A stretch of 64,000 nt of DNA from assembly GCA_016219185.1 (NCBI GenBank), contig JACRBZ010000072.1, forward strand, positions 124,001 to 188,000, in the 5' to 3' direction. This document shows, piece by piece, positions 9,186 through 17,105 of this stretch (positions are counted from its first letter, which is position 1; each line of letters begins with the position of its first letter). The stretch is from Deltaproteobacteria bacterium. GTDB lineage: Bacteria; Desulfobacterota; Desulfobacteria; Desulfobacterales; Desulfatirhabdiaceae. The notes under the pieces were generated by a model, which was not told the DNA's origin, made no database searches, and saw only the letters and a program-made list of their open reading frames with translations. Made by a program: the position numbers and the translations under genes.

Positions 9186-10294
9186 AGGACCCCGGCGAAT
9201 ACATGCGGATCGCCCTTGAACTTGCCGCAAAAGGGGCGGGATATACCTCCCCCAACCCGATGGTCGGGGCCGTGGTGGTTGATCCTGATGGCAGGATCGT
9301 CGGGCGGGGTTATCACCAGTCGGTTGGCGGACCCCATGCCGAGGTCAAAGCCATTGATGACGCGGGGCCGGCTGCAAGGGGGGCAACCCTGTTTGTTACC
9401 CTTGAACCCTGCAATCATGTCGGCCGAACACCGCCCTGTACACAGAAAATCCTGGACGCTGGAATTGCTCATGTCGTGGTCGCCATGCCGGATCCCAACC
9501 CCGGGGTCAAGGGCGGCGGCAATGCGTATCTGACTTCAAGAGGCATCCGGGTTACGACGGGCGTAAACGAAGAGCAGGCCAGACGGCTGAATGAATCGTT
9601 TATCAAATACATTACCACCCGCAGACCTTTTGTCGTCCTGAAATGTGCTGCCACGCTGGACGGCAGGCTGGCGACGCGAACCGGGGACTCCAGGTGGATA
9701 ACGGGAGAGGCATCCAGAGCCTATGTTCACAGCCTGAGGCACGAATATGACGCAATCCTGGTGGGTGTGGAAACCGTAAAAAAAGACAATCCCCGATTGA
9801 CGGCCCGGATTTCGGCCTCTCCCGATGGCAGAAAGCCAAAAGATCCCCTCCGGATCATTCTGGATACCCGCCTGAGCATTCCGGATGCTTCCAGCGTGCT
9901 TCACCCCGAATCCGATGCGGATACCCTGATTGTGACCGGACCGATCGATACGGAGAGGCGAAATGCCCTGACCCGGAATCAAAAAGTCCGAATACTGGAA
10001 TCTCCCCTTCAAAACGGACGGATTGACCTGAATGCATTGATGGACAGCTTGGGTGGTATGGGGGTGACCAGCCTTTTCATTGAAGGCGGCAGCCGGGTGA
10101 TTGCCGCTTCTCTGGCCGCCGGCATCGTGGATAAGGTTCTCTTTTTTTACGCCCCAAAGATTTTGGGCGGTGATGACGGCGTGCCGATCTGCAAGGGACC
10201 CGGTCCCGAATTCATGAAAGACTGCATTCCGGTAAACGCTGTTTCGGTTCGGCAGTTTGACAGTGATATTCTGATCGAAGGATATCTGAAATAA
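9182..10294 (+). CDS. ribD: Bifunctional riboflavin biosynthesis deaminase/reductase
   Basis: RibD carries out the second and third steps of riboflavin synthesis: zinc-dependent deamination and NADPH-dependent side-chain reduction of the pyrimidine intermediate. The N-terminal deaminase domain (residues 1-145) shows HAEVKAID and EPCNHVGRTPPCT. The C-terminal reductase domain (about 150-370) has LKCAATLDGRLATRTGDSRW and LFIEGGSRVIAASL. The GTG start is translationally coupled to nrdR. A hairpin with a T-run follows at 10355, so part of the transcription probably ends here before ribE. Confidence 0.97.
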   Translation: MKDPGEYMRIALELAAKGAGYTSPNPMVGAVVVDPDGRIVGRGYHQSVGGPHAEVKAIDDAGPAARGATLFVTLEPCNHVGRTPPCTQKILDAGIAHVVVAMPDPNPGVKGGGNAYLTSRGIRVTTGVNEEQARRLNESFIKYITTRRPFVVLKCAATLDGRLATRTGDSRWITGEASRAYVHSLRHEYDAILVGVETVKKDNPRLTARISASPDGRKPKDPLRIILDTRLSIPDASSVLHPESDADTLIVTGPIDTERRNALTRNQKVRILESPLQNGRIDLNALMDSLGGMGVTSLFIEGGSRVIAASLAAGIVDKVLFFYAPKILGGDDGVPICKGPGPEFMKDCIPVNAVSVRQFDSDILIEGYLK

Positions 10295-10354
10295 GTATTG
10301 GTCATTCTCAGGGATCAGGCCTGTGGAATCAGTGAAATGCAATGCTATCGGGAA

Positions 10355-10392
10355 GATAACCAGATTATGCTCCCTATGATCGGTTATTTTTT
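10355..10392 (+). terminator. Rho-independent terminator after ribD
   Basis: ATAACC (10356-10361) pairs with GGTTAT (10382-10387). Inner GAT/ATC and AT/AT pairs extend the stem across one bulge, and six Ts follow. It lies between ribD and ribE. No FMN riboswitch core is seen in this spacer. Confidence 0.55.
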
Positions 10393-10424
10393 ATTGTTTC
10401 TTTGACTTTTTTACGGGAATATAT

Positions 10425-11084
10425 ATGTTTACGGGCATCATTGAAGGACTGGGGACAATTGCCGCGATTCAAGCCACGGGAAAAGGCAGACGCCTGACCG
10501 TTACCGCCGATTTTGATCTGGCGCACAGCCGGGTCGGCGATAGCATTGCAGTCAACGGTGCCTGCCTGACCGCGGTGGAAATAGGCAGCCGCCGCTTTGT
10601 GGCGGATGTGTCTCCGGAAACCCTGGACAGAACGACATTCGGAAAGTCTAAAATTGGCGAGAGGGTCAATCTGGAACGTGCGCTTCGGCTTTCCGACCGC
10701 CTGGACGGCCATCTGGTTTCTGGTCATGTAGATGGTTTGGGAATCATAGATCGGAAAAAAACTGCTGGAAATGCCGTGATCGTTGTGATCAAGGTTCCGG
10801 AATCACTCTTGCGTTACATGATTCAAAAAGGCTCTGTTGCCGTAGATGGCGTCAGCCTGACCATTAACCAGTGTTCGGCGGAAAATTTTGAAGTCAGCAT
10901 CATTCCCCACACCGCCGGGCTAACCACCATCGGGTTAAAGGCAGCCGGCGCCATGGTGAACATCGAAACCGATATGATCGGAAAATATGTGGAGCGGTTT
11001 TTATTGCCGCATCATCAACCCCGAGTACATGAAGCCGCCACTGGCCTGGACATGCAGTTTCTGGCCAAGTCCGGGTTTTTATAA
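10425..11084 (+). CDS. ribE: Riboflavin synthase, alpha subunit
   Basis: This enzyme dismutates two molecules of 6,7-dimethyl-8-ribityllumazine to riboflavin and the pyrimidine precursor. The protein opens with the hallmark MFTGIIEGLG and contains the two tandem lumazine-binding repeats, visible as GDSIAVNGACLT in the first and KGSVAVDGVSLTI in the second. Its 219 residues match the family. It is flanked by ribD and ribBA and starts after a probable terminator, so it may also have its own promoter. Confidence 0.96.
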   Translation: MFTGIIEGLGTIAAIQATGKGRRLTVTADFDLAHSRVGDSIAVNGACLTAVEIGSRRFVADVSPETLDRTTFGKSKIGERVNLERALRLSDRLDGHLVSGHVDGLGIIDRKKTAGNAVIVVIKVPESLLRYMIQKGSVAVDGVSLTINQCSAENFEVSIIPHTAGLTTIGLKAAGAMVNIETDMIGKYVERFLLPHHQPRVHEAATGLDMQFLAKSGFL

Positions 11085-11182
11085 ATAAAAAAGCGAGGCG
11101 TTAACGCGTCACGATTCACAGAATTGGGTTTGGCATATGCCAGGTCCCCAAAGACGTCATTTAAGGAGAATAAAATTACGAA

Positions 11183-12397
11183 ATGCCACTGATATCAATA
11201 GAAAAAGCGCTTGAAGATATAAAAGCCGGAAAAATGGTGATTCTGGTGGATGATGAAGATCGGGAAAATGAAGGTGATTTAACCATCGCGGCTGAAAAGG
11301 TTACCCCGGAAATCATCAATTTTATGGCCAGGTACGGCAGGGGTCTGATTTGTCTGTCGATGACGGGCGAAAAGCTGGACAGCCTGAATCTGCCGATGAT
11401 GGTCAAGGACAACACCTCTCCGTTCAATACCGGATTTACCGTGTCTATCGAAGCCCGGCGCGGTGTGACAACCGGTATTTCGGCAGCGGATCGCGCCACC
11501 ACCGTCCTGACCGCCATTGCGGATGACACAAAACCCGCTGACCTGGTCAGGCCCGGACACATTTTTCCGTTAAGGGCCAGAAAAGGCGGGGTGATGGTCC
11601 GAGCCGGTCAGACCGAGGGGTCTGTTGACCTGGCAAGATTGGCCGGTTTAAAACCGGCAGGCGTCATCTGTGAAATCATGAATGAAGACGGATCCATGGC
11701 CAGAATGCCTTCACTTGAAATATTCAGCGAAGAACATGGGATCGGCATTTGTACCATTGCTGATCTGATCGAATACCGGATGCGGATGGAATCCTTTGTC
11801 CACCGGTCTGCGGAAGCCGTCATCCCCACGTCCTTTGCCGGTGAATTCAAGGTGATCGTTTACGAAAATGACGTCGATGATCTTCTGCATGTCGCGCTGG
11901 TCAAAGGAGAGATATCTTCCGATCAGCCGATTCTGGTTCGGGTTCACTCCGAATGCCTGACCGGTGATGTGTTCGGCTCCATGCGATGCGACTGCGGAGA
12001 TCAACTGCATAAGGCCATGGAAATGATGGACAAGGAGGGGGCCGGCATTCTGCTTTACATGCGTCAGGAAGGAAGGGGAATCGGCCTGGTCAACAAATTA
12101 AAGGCATATGCGCTTCAGGACCAGGGAATGGATACGGTTGAGGCCAACCTTGAACTCGGATTTCAGGCGGATATGCGAAATTATGGCATCGGCGCCCAGG
12201 TGTTGGCTAATCTTGGCGTTAAAAAAATGAGGCTTCTCACCAACAACCCCAAAAAAATCATCGGCCTTGACGGGTATGGCCTGAGCATCATTGAACAGAT
12301 TCCCATCGAAACTGAACCGAATGAATTCAACCGGTGCTACCTGGAGTGTAAAAAACTCAAGATGGGGCATCTGCTGCATATGGACGAGACCCCTTAA
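11183..12397 (+). CDS. ribBA: Bifunctional DHBP synthase / GTP cyclohydrolase II
   Basis: The fusion makes both riboflavin precursors. The N-terminal RibB domain (residues 1 to about 200) converts ribulose-5-phosphate to 3,4-dihydroxy-2-butanone-4-phosphate and shows [19 protein letters not shown] and [12 protein letters not shown]. The C-terminal RibA domain (about 205-404) opens the GTP ring and carries the zinc cysteines in [18 protein letters not shown] and the RQEGRGIGL segment. It is full length at 404 residues. A good GGAG lies upstream of the ATG, and ribH follows after 14 bases. Confidence 0.97.
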   Translation: MPLISIEKALEDIKAGKMVILVDDEDRENEGDLTIAAEKVTPEIINFMARYGRGLICLSMTGEKLDSLNLPMMVKDNTSPFNTGFTVSIEARRGVTTGISAADRATTVLTAIADDTKPADLVRPGHIFPLRARKGGVMVRAGQTEGSVDLARLAGLKPAGVICEIMNEDGSMARMPSLEIFSEEHGIGICTIADLIEYRMRMESFVHRSAEAVIPTSFAGEFKVIVYENDVDDLLHVALVKGEISSDQPILVRVHSECLTGDVFGSMRCDCGDQLHKAMEMMDKEGAGILLYMRQEGRGIGLVNKLKAYALQDQGMDTVEANLELGFQADMRNYGIGAQVLANLGVKKMRLLTNNPKKIIGLDGYGLSIIEQIPIETEPNEFNRCYLECKKLKMGHLLHMDETP

Positions 12398-12411
12398 GGA
12401 GGATTTTCTTC

Positions 12412-12885
12412 ATGCCCAATATTATCGAAGCCAAACTGCTTGCCGAAGGGAAAAAATTCGCCCTCGTGGTTAGCCGATTCAATGATTTTATTACCGACAG
12501 GCTTGTTGGAGGGGCTGTTGATGCCCTTATCCGATCAGGCGCCGCAACCCAGGACATCGATATCGTCAAAGTGCCTGGCGCTTTTGAAATCCCGCTTGTC
12601 GCAAAAAAAATGGCTAAAAAAGGAAAATACCATGCTGTCATCTGCCTGGGGGCCGTCATTCGCGGGGCAACGCCGCATTTTGAATATGTCAGCGCCGAAG
12701 TTACCAAAGGTATTGCCATGGTCAGCCTTGAATTTGAAATCCCCGTGATTTTCGGAATCGTCACCACCGACACCATCGAACAGGCCATTGAACGTGCCGG
12801 CACAAAGGCCGGAAACAAGGGTTGGCATGCAGCAATATCCGCTATTGAAATGGCCAATTTGATCCAGGACATCGATCAGGCATAA
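12412..12885 (+). CDS. ribH: 6,7-dimethyl-8-ribityllumazine synthase
   Basis: RibH joins the two precursors supplied by RibD and RibBA to form lumazine, usually in an icosahedral shell. Motifs include SRFNDFIT near the N-terminus, [25 protein letters not shown] with the catalytic histidine, and [16 protein letters not shown]. The length is 157 residues, as expected. AGGAGG lies upstream of the ATG. It is followed three bases later by nusB, a common riboflavin-operon neighbour. Confidence 0.97.
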   Translation: MPNIIEAKLLAEGKKFALVVSRFNDFITDRLVGGAVDALIRSGAATQDIDIVKVPGAFEIPLVAKKMAKKGKYHAVICLGAVIRGATPHFEYVSAEVTKGIAMVSLEFEIPVIFGIVTTDTIEQAIERAGTKAGNKGWHAAISAIEMANLIQDIDQA

Positions 12886-12888
12886 CCT

Positions 12889-13521
12889 ATGGGAAATCGT
12901 CGTAAATCGCGGGAGCTTGCCATTCAGGCGCTTTTTTTTATGGATTTGAATGATCGTTTCGCGGAAGAGAAATTATCTCTTTTCTGCGAAAATTTTTTGC
13001 CATCTGCACAGCTTCGTCCGTTTTTTTTGAATCTCGTCCGGGGGGTTTCATCTGCCAGAGTTGAGATTGATGCCCTCATCGAACGCTTTTCGAGTAACTG
13101 GAAAATCAGCCGGATGTCCGGCGTTGACCGAAATATTATGAGGGTGGCTGTTTTTGAAATGTTGTGCTGTAAGGACATCCCCTGCAAAGTATCCATCAAT
13201 GAGGCCATTGATCTGGGAAAAAAATTCGGCACCGAAGAATCCGGCGCTTTCGTGAACGGCATTCTGGACAGCATTCGCCTGGCAATGGAGACAGAAGATC
13301 TGTCCATTCCGGTCGGTGAGAACTGTGAATTCATTCCGGACATGCCTGAACCCGATCTGTCCGACCCGGATTCCGACCTCGAGGGGGATGAAGATGCTCC
13401 GGATTTTTCTGTTGAACCCGAGCCCGAATTTTATCCGCGGGATGAAGACGGTTCCGGACAGCAGTCGGAATCCCGAAGCCCTGCACCGAAAACGCCCAGA
13501 AGAACCCTGATTCGCCAATAA
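12889..13521 (+). CDS. nusB: Transcription antitermination factor NusB with acidic C-terminal tail
   Basis: NusB with NusE binds boxA RNA and supports rRNA antitermination. Residues 1 to about 140 are an ordinary NusB fold: [20 protein letters not shown] at the start, then the [20 protein letters not shown] and [24 protein letters not shown] segments. The remaining 70 residues are an extra tail rich in Asp, Glu, Pro and Ser (for example [19 protein letters not shown]) that ends in a basic stretch, [10 protein letters not shown]. Such a tail is not part of the family domain and is probably disordered. The gene lies three bases after ribH and 28 before trpB. Confidence 0.93.
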   Translation: MGNRRKSRELAIQALFFMDLNDRFAEEKLSLFCENFLPSAQLRPFFLNLVRGVSSARVEIDALIERFSSNWKISRMSGVDRNIMRVAVFEMLCCKDIPCKVSINEAIDLGKKFGTEESGAFVNGILDSIRLAMETEDLSIPVGENCEFIPDMPEPDLSDPDSDLEGDEDAPDFSVEPEPEFYPRDEDGSGQQSESRSPAPKTPRRTLIRQ

Positions 13522-13549
13522 TCCGAAACGGAAGACAAAGGAGTTATTC

Positions 13550-14926
13550 ATGAACGACAGAAAAATACTGTTAACCGAGGATGAAATGCCGCGCCAATGG
13601 TATAACATCCTTGCGGACATCAAAATGAATCCCCCGCTGGGTCCGGATGGAAAACCCATTCGGGCTGAAGATCTGGCCCCTGTGTTTCCCATGAACCTGA
13701 TCGAACAGGAGGTCAGCACGGACCGGTGGATTGACATTCCCGAGCCTGTCTTGGATGTTTACCGCATCTGGCGGCCTTCCCCCCTGGTCAGGGCCCTTTC
13801 TTTGGAAAAAGCCCTGGATACCCCGGCGCGGATCTATTTTAAAAATGAAAGCGTCAGTCCGCCGGGAAGCCACAAACCCAACACCGCCGTTCCCCAGGCC
13901 TATTACAATAAAGTCTTCGGCATCGAAAGATTGACCACTGAAACCGGCGCCGGGCAATGGGGAAGCGCACTGTCGTTTGCCTGCTGTCAGTTCGGATTGG
14001 AATGCAAGGTGTATATGGTCAGGGTCAGCTTTGACCAGAAGCCGTATCGTAAAGCCATGATGGAAACCTGGGGCGGGAAATGCGTGGCCAGCCCCAGCAT
14101 GGAAACCCGGGCAGGCCGGGAAGCGCTGGAGAAAGATCCCAACACGCCGGGAAGCCTGGGGATTGCGATCAGCGAAGCTATCGAGGCCGCGGTCAGCGAT
14201 GCGAGCGGAAAAACCCGGTATTCCCTGGGGAGCGTTCTGAACCATGTCATGCTGCATCAGACCATCATCGGTCTCGAGGCCAAAAAACAGCTGAATAAAA
14301 TCGGTGAATATCCGGATGTGATCATCGGCTGCGCTGGCGGCGGCAGCAATTTTGCCGGGCTTGCCTTTCCTTTTGTTCTGGATAAGATCAACGGAAAACA
14401 CATTGAAATCTATCCGGTTGAACCGGCTGCCTGCCCCACTCTGACGCGGGCCCCCTTTGTTTATGATCATGGAGATACGTCGCGCTATACGCCGCTTTTG
14501 GCCATGCACAGTCTGGGGCATGCCTTTGTCCCGCCGCCGTTTCATGCCGGCGGATTGAGATATCATGGCATGGCGCCGACCGTCAGCCAGCTAGCGGTTG
14601 AAGGCATCATCACGCCGCGATCTGTTCAGCAGATCCAGGCCTATGATGCAGGGATTGCCTTTGCCAGGACCGAAGGAATCATTCCCGCTCCTGAAACCAC
14701 GCATGCCCTGGCCTGTGTGTTGGAGGAAGCCCAGAAAGCCAAACTGGAAGGCAAGGAAAAAGTGATTCTGGTTAACTGGAGCGGTCACGGACTGCTGGAT
14801 TTCGGGGCTTATGAAAAATACTTTTCAGGCGATCTGAAGAATTATGAAATGACCGATGATGAAATCTGTCGTTCAAAAAAGGTGTTTGAAAATTTTCCGA
14901 AACCCGCTCATTTGAAAAGCCGATAA
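13550..14926 (+). CDS. trpB: TrpB-like pyridoxal-phosphate enzyme (TrpB2 type)
   Basis: Tryptophan synthase beta chain condenses indole with serine. The 458 residues are longer than the classic 390-400-residue TrpB1, and the N-terminal region (about 70 residues before RPSPLVRA) identifies the TrpB2 branch. The PLP lysine is in [11 protein letters not shown], the substrate-binding [11 protein letters not shown] follows, and the glycine-rich phosphate loop is GCAGGGSNF. No trpA is adjacent. TrpB2 enzymes often act without a TrpA partner, possibly as indole-salvage or serine-deaminating enzymes. A good AGGAG precedes the ATG. Confidence 0.93.
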   Translation: MNDRKILLTEDEMPRQWYNILADIKMNPPLGPDGKPIRAEDLAPVFPMNLIEQEVSTDRWIDIPEPVLDVYRIWRPSPLVRALSLEKALDTPARIYFKNESVSPPGSHKPNTAVPQAYYNKVFGIERLTTETGAGQWGSALSFACCQFGLECKVYMVRVSFDQKPYRKAMMETWGGKCVASPSMETRAGREALEKDPNTPGSLGIAISEAIEAAVSDASGKTRYSLGSVLNHVMLHQTIIGLEAKKQLNKIGEYPDVIIGCAGGGSNFAGLAFPFVLDKINGKHIEIYPVEPAACPTLTRAPFVYDHGDTSRYTPLLAMHSLGHAFVPPPFHAGGLRYHGMAPTVSQLAVEGIITPRSVQQIQAYDAGIAFARTEGIIPAPETTHALACVLEEAQKAKLEGKEKVILVNWSGHGLLDFGAYEKYFSGDLKNYEMTDDEICRSKKVFENFPKPAHLKSR

Positions 14927-14935
14927 AAAAAATAT

Positions 14936-14963
14936 CGGGTAATGGGCAGTTACCCATTACCCG
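14936..14963. repeat. Perfect 11-bp inverted repeat of the GGGTAATGGG word
   Basis: CGGGTAATGGG (14936-14946) and CCCATTACCCG (14953-14963) form a perfect stem around a six-base loop, between trpB and the hydrolase gene. It has no T-run. The same TAATGGG/ATTACCC word builds the larger hairpin at 60102-60143. It could act as an mRNA stabiliser or be a member of a dispersed intergenic repeat family. Confidence 0.6.
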
Positions 14964-14976
14964 TCAGGAGGCATAT

Positions 14977-15600
14977 TTGATTCTTCAATCGCTGGCTGTT
15001 GGGCCAATTATGGCAAATTGTTTTATAATCGGCTGTGAAAAAACACGAAAAGCCGCGGTCATCGACCCCGGTGCTGAATCCAGCCGTATCCTGATGAAAC
15101 TGGCGGAGCAGAAGCTGACGGTTGAGTATATCATCAATACGCACGGCCATTTCGATCATGTCGGCGCAAACCGAAAGCTGAAGGAAGCCACGGGAGCCAG
15201 GCTGGTGATCCACGCGCTCGATCAACCCATGCTGGAAGTCCTTTCGGAAACATCCGCCGCATTTGGACTGTCTGTCGAGAATTCGCCGCCCCCCGATCAA
15301 ACGGTTCAGGACGGCGATACCCTTCAGTTCGGGGGAATCATTCTTACGGTCCTTCACACGCCAGGGCATACGCCTGGCGGCATTTCGCTGCATACGGACG
15401 GCGTGGTGTTTGTCGGAGATACGCTGTTTGCCGGGTCCATCGGTCGGACCGATTTCCCTGGCGGGGATTTTGATACCCTGATATCCAGCATTCGAAACAA
15501 GCTCTATCCCCTGGGGGATGGGGTGATCGTCTATACGGGGCATGGCCCGGAAACCACCATCGGCAGGGAAAAGCGCTTCAATCCGTTTGCGTCCATGTAA
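14977..15600 (+). CDS. MBL-fold metallo-hydrolase (glyoxalase II-like)
   Basis: This 207-residue protein has the metallo-beta-lactamase signature THGHFDHVGANRKL (HxHxDH) near residue 52, a second histidine in HTPGHTPGGISLH, an aspartate in FVGDTLFAGSIGRTDF and a final histidine in YTGHGPET. Together these form the dinuclear metal site of the glyoxalase II-like group. It begins with TTG at 14977, five bases after a strong AGGAGG. Close homologues hydrolyse thioesters or act on persulfides, so the substrate here is open. It ends the plus-strand operon; a hairpin terminator follows. Confidence 0.88.
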   Translation: MILQSLAVGPIMANCFIIGCEKTRKAAVIDPGAESSRILMKLAEQKLTVEYIINTHGHFDHVGANRKLKEATGARLVIHALDQPMLEVLSETSAAFGLSVENSPPPDQTVQDGDTLQFGGIILTVLHTPGHTPGGISLHTDGVVFVGDTLFAGSIGRTDFPGGDFDTLISSIRNKLYPLGDGVIVYTGHGPETTIGREKRFNPFASM

Positions 15601-15602
15601 CC

Positions 15603-15640
15603 AAGCGGCTTCGTGAGTTATTAAGCCCACGAAACCGCTT
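15603..15640 (+). terminator. Rho-independent terminator between convergent genes
   Basis: AAGCGG-c-TTCGTG pairs with CACGAA-a-CCGCTT, giving a 12-bp stem with one internal mismatch, followed by ATTTGTTTT. It closes the hydrolase transcript and overlaps the ntrX stop codon. Confidence 0.65.
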
Positions 15641-17006
15641 ATTTGTTTTCCTTCTGATGCTTTAAGTAATTTCGGATGTGGCTTTGCCCAACGCCGATGG
15701 CTCTGGCGGTTGCGGCAATGTCCTGATTGTTCTGAATCAACTTTCGCTTGATGAATTCGTTTTCAAAGGCTTTTTGCGCATCACTCAGCCGATGGATTGA
15801 AAACAAAGGGGATTCACTTTGAACGGGCTTCTCATTTTCTTTGCCTGAATTGATGGGGGAGGGAATATCCTTTTCATGAATCATCTCCCCATCCACCATG
15901 ATGGATAGCCGCTCAAGCAGATTTTTCAACTCACGAACATTTCCGGGCCAGGAATAAGCGCCGAGCAGGAAAAGCGCCTCGGGTGTCAGCGTTTTTCCGG
16001 CGCAATGGTTCTGCCGGGCAAATTCATTGAGAAACAGCTCCGCCAGTTGCGGAAGATCTTCAATCCGCTGCCGTAGTGGCGGAACTTCAATGGGAATGAC
16101 ATTGAGCCGGAAATACAAGTCTTCCCGAAAAGTTCCCCTGGTGATTTCTGCTTCAATGTCCTTGTTGGTGGCGGCGACAACCCGGACATTCATCTCCAGT
16201 GTTCGGCCGCCCCCGATGCGGTGAAACTGTTTTTCCTGAAGCGCGCGCAGAATTTTTCCTTGCGACTTCAAACTCATATCCCCGATTTCATCCAGAAAAA
16301 GAGTTCCGTTGCCGGCCAGTTCAAATTTCCCTCTTTTTTTTACGGCTGCTCCGGGGAATGCCCCTTTTTCATGACCGAACAGCTCGCTTTCAATTAGATC
16401 ATCCGGAATGGCTGCACAATTGACATCCACCAGAGGCTCATGGCTACGGCTGCTGAGCTGATGGATGGTACGGGCAACCAGTTCCTTGCCGCATCCGTTT
16501 TCTCCCGTAATCAGGATCCAGGCATCGGTGGGGCCGGCCACTGCAATCTGTTTTTTCAGGGCAAGGGTTGCCGGACTGTTTCCGGTAATGGAATTTTTTT
16601 CAATGGTTTTTTTCCGGAGATACTTGTTTTCTTCTTCAAGCCTTCGATAATTCAGTGCCCGATTGATGGCCACGATCACCTTGTCAATGGAAAGCGGTTT
16701 TTCAATCAGGTCAAAGGCCCCCAGTTTGGTGGCGCTTACGGCGGTCTCTATGGTGCCGTGTCCGGTAATGATGATGACCTGAATAACCGGGTTGTTTTTT
16801 TTAATTTCCTTCAGGGTTTCGATGCCATCCAACCCCGGCATCCAGATATCGAGCAGCACCAGATCCGGAGCTTCCTGCTCGATACGCTTAAGTGCTTCAT
16901 ATCCGTTTGAAGCGGTGAAAATTTCAAAGCCCTCGTCAGACAGAATCCCGCTCAGGGATTGCAGAATGGAGGGCTCGTCATCGACGATCATTACTGATGG
17001 ATACAT
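15639..17006 (-). CDS. NtrX-type sigma-54-family response regulator with altered GAFTGA loop
   Basis: The 455 residues contain a receiver domain (1 to about 120; acidic VDDEPS, phospho-acceptor Asp in LVLLDIWMPGLDG, Lys in IEKPLS), an AAA+ ATPase domain (about 145-375; Walker A GENGCGKELVAR, Walker B TLFLDEIGDM) and a C-terminal Fis-type helix-turn-helix (DIAATARAIGVGQSHIRNYL). It pairs with the NtrY-like kinase gene 100 bases upstream. The loop that normally reads GAFTGA and touches sigma-54 reads GAFPGA here, with proline at residue 218. The regulator may therefore not activate sigma-54 promoters in the usual way. AAGGA precedes the start. Confidence 0.92.
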   Translation of the reverse strand: MYPSVMIVDDEPSILQSLSGILSDEGFEIFTASNGYEALKRIEQEAPDLVLLDIWMPGLDGIETLKEIKKNNPVIQVIIITGHGTIETAVSATKLGAFDLIEKPLSIDKVIVAINRALNYRRLEEENKYLRKKTIEKNSITGNSPATLALKKQIAVAGPTDAWILITGENGCGKELVARTIHQLSSRSHEPLVDVNCAAIPDDLIESELFGHEKGAFPGAAVKKRGKFELAGNGTLFLDEIGDMSLKSQGKILRALQEKQFHRIGGGRTLEMNVRVVAATNKDIEAEITRGTFREDLYFRLNVIPIEVPPLRQRIEDLPQLAELFLNEFARQNHCAGKTLTPEALFLLGAYSWPGNVRELKNLLERLSIMVDGEMIHEKDIPSPINSGKENEKPVQSESPLFSIHRLSDAQKAFENEFIKRKLIQNNQDIAATARAIGVGQSHIRNYLKHQKENK

Positions 17007-17105
17007 GGTCTGTCCTTTCTATAAACTACTCAAGTATTGAGGCTGAAGTTCGGAAGAGAAAAAAATCGAAAGCGCCGGTATTCCCGCTCTTCCCGACCTT
17101 GATCC

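Noticed and set aside
10295..11182. FMN riboswitch controlling the riboflavin genes
   Set aside because: The conserved FMN-riboswitch core could not be found before ribE, ribBA or ribD.
13571..14566. Long minus-strand open frame of 331 codons opposite trpB
   Set aside because: It lies wholly inside trpB, has no family motif, and its composition is that of an antisense shadow of a GC-rich gene.
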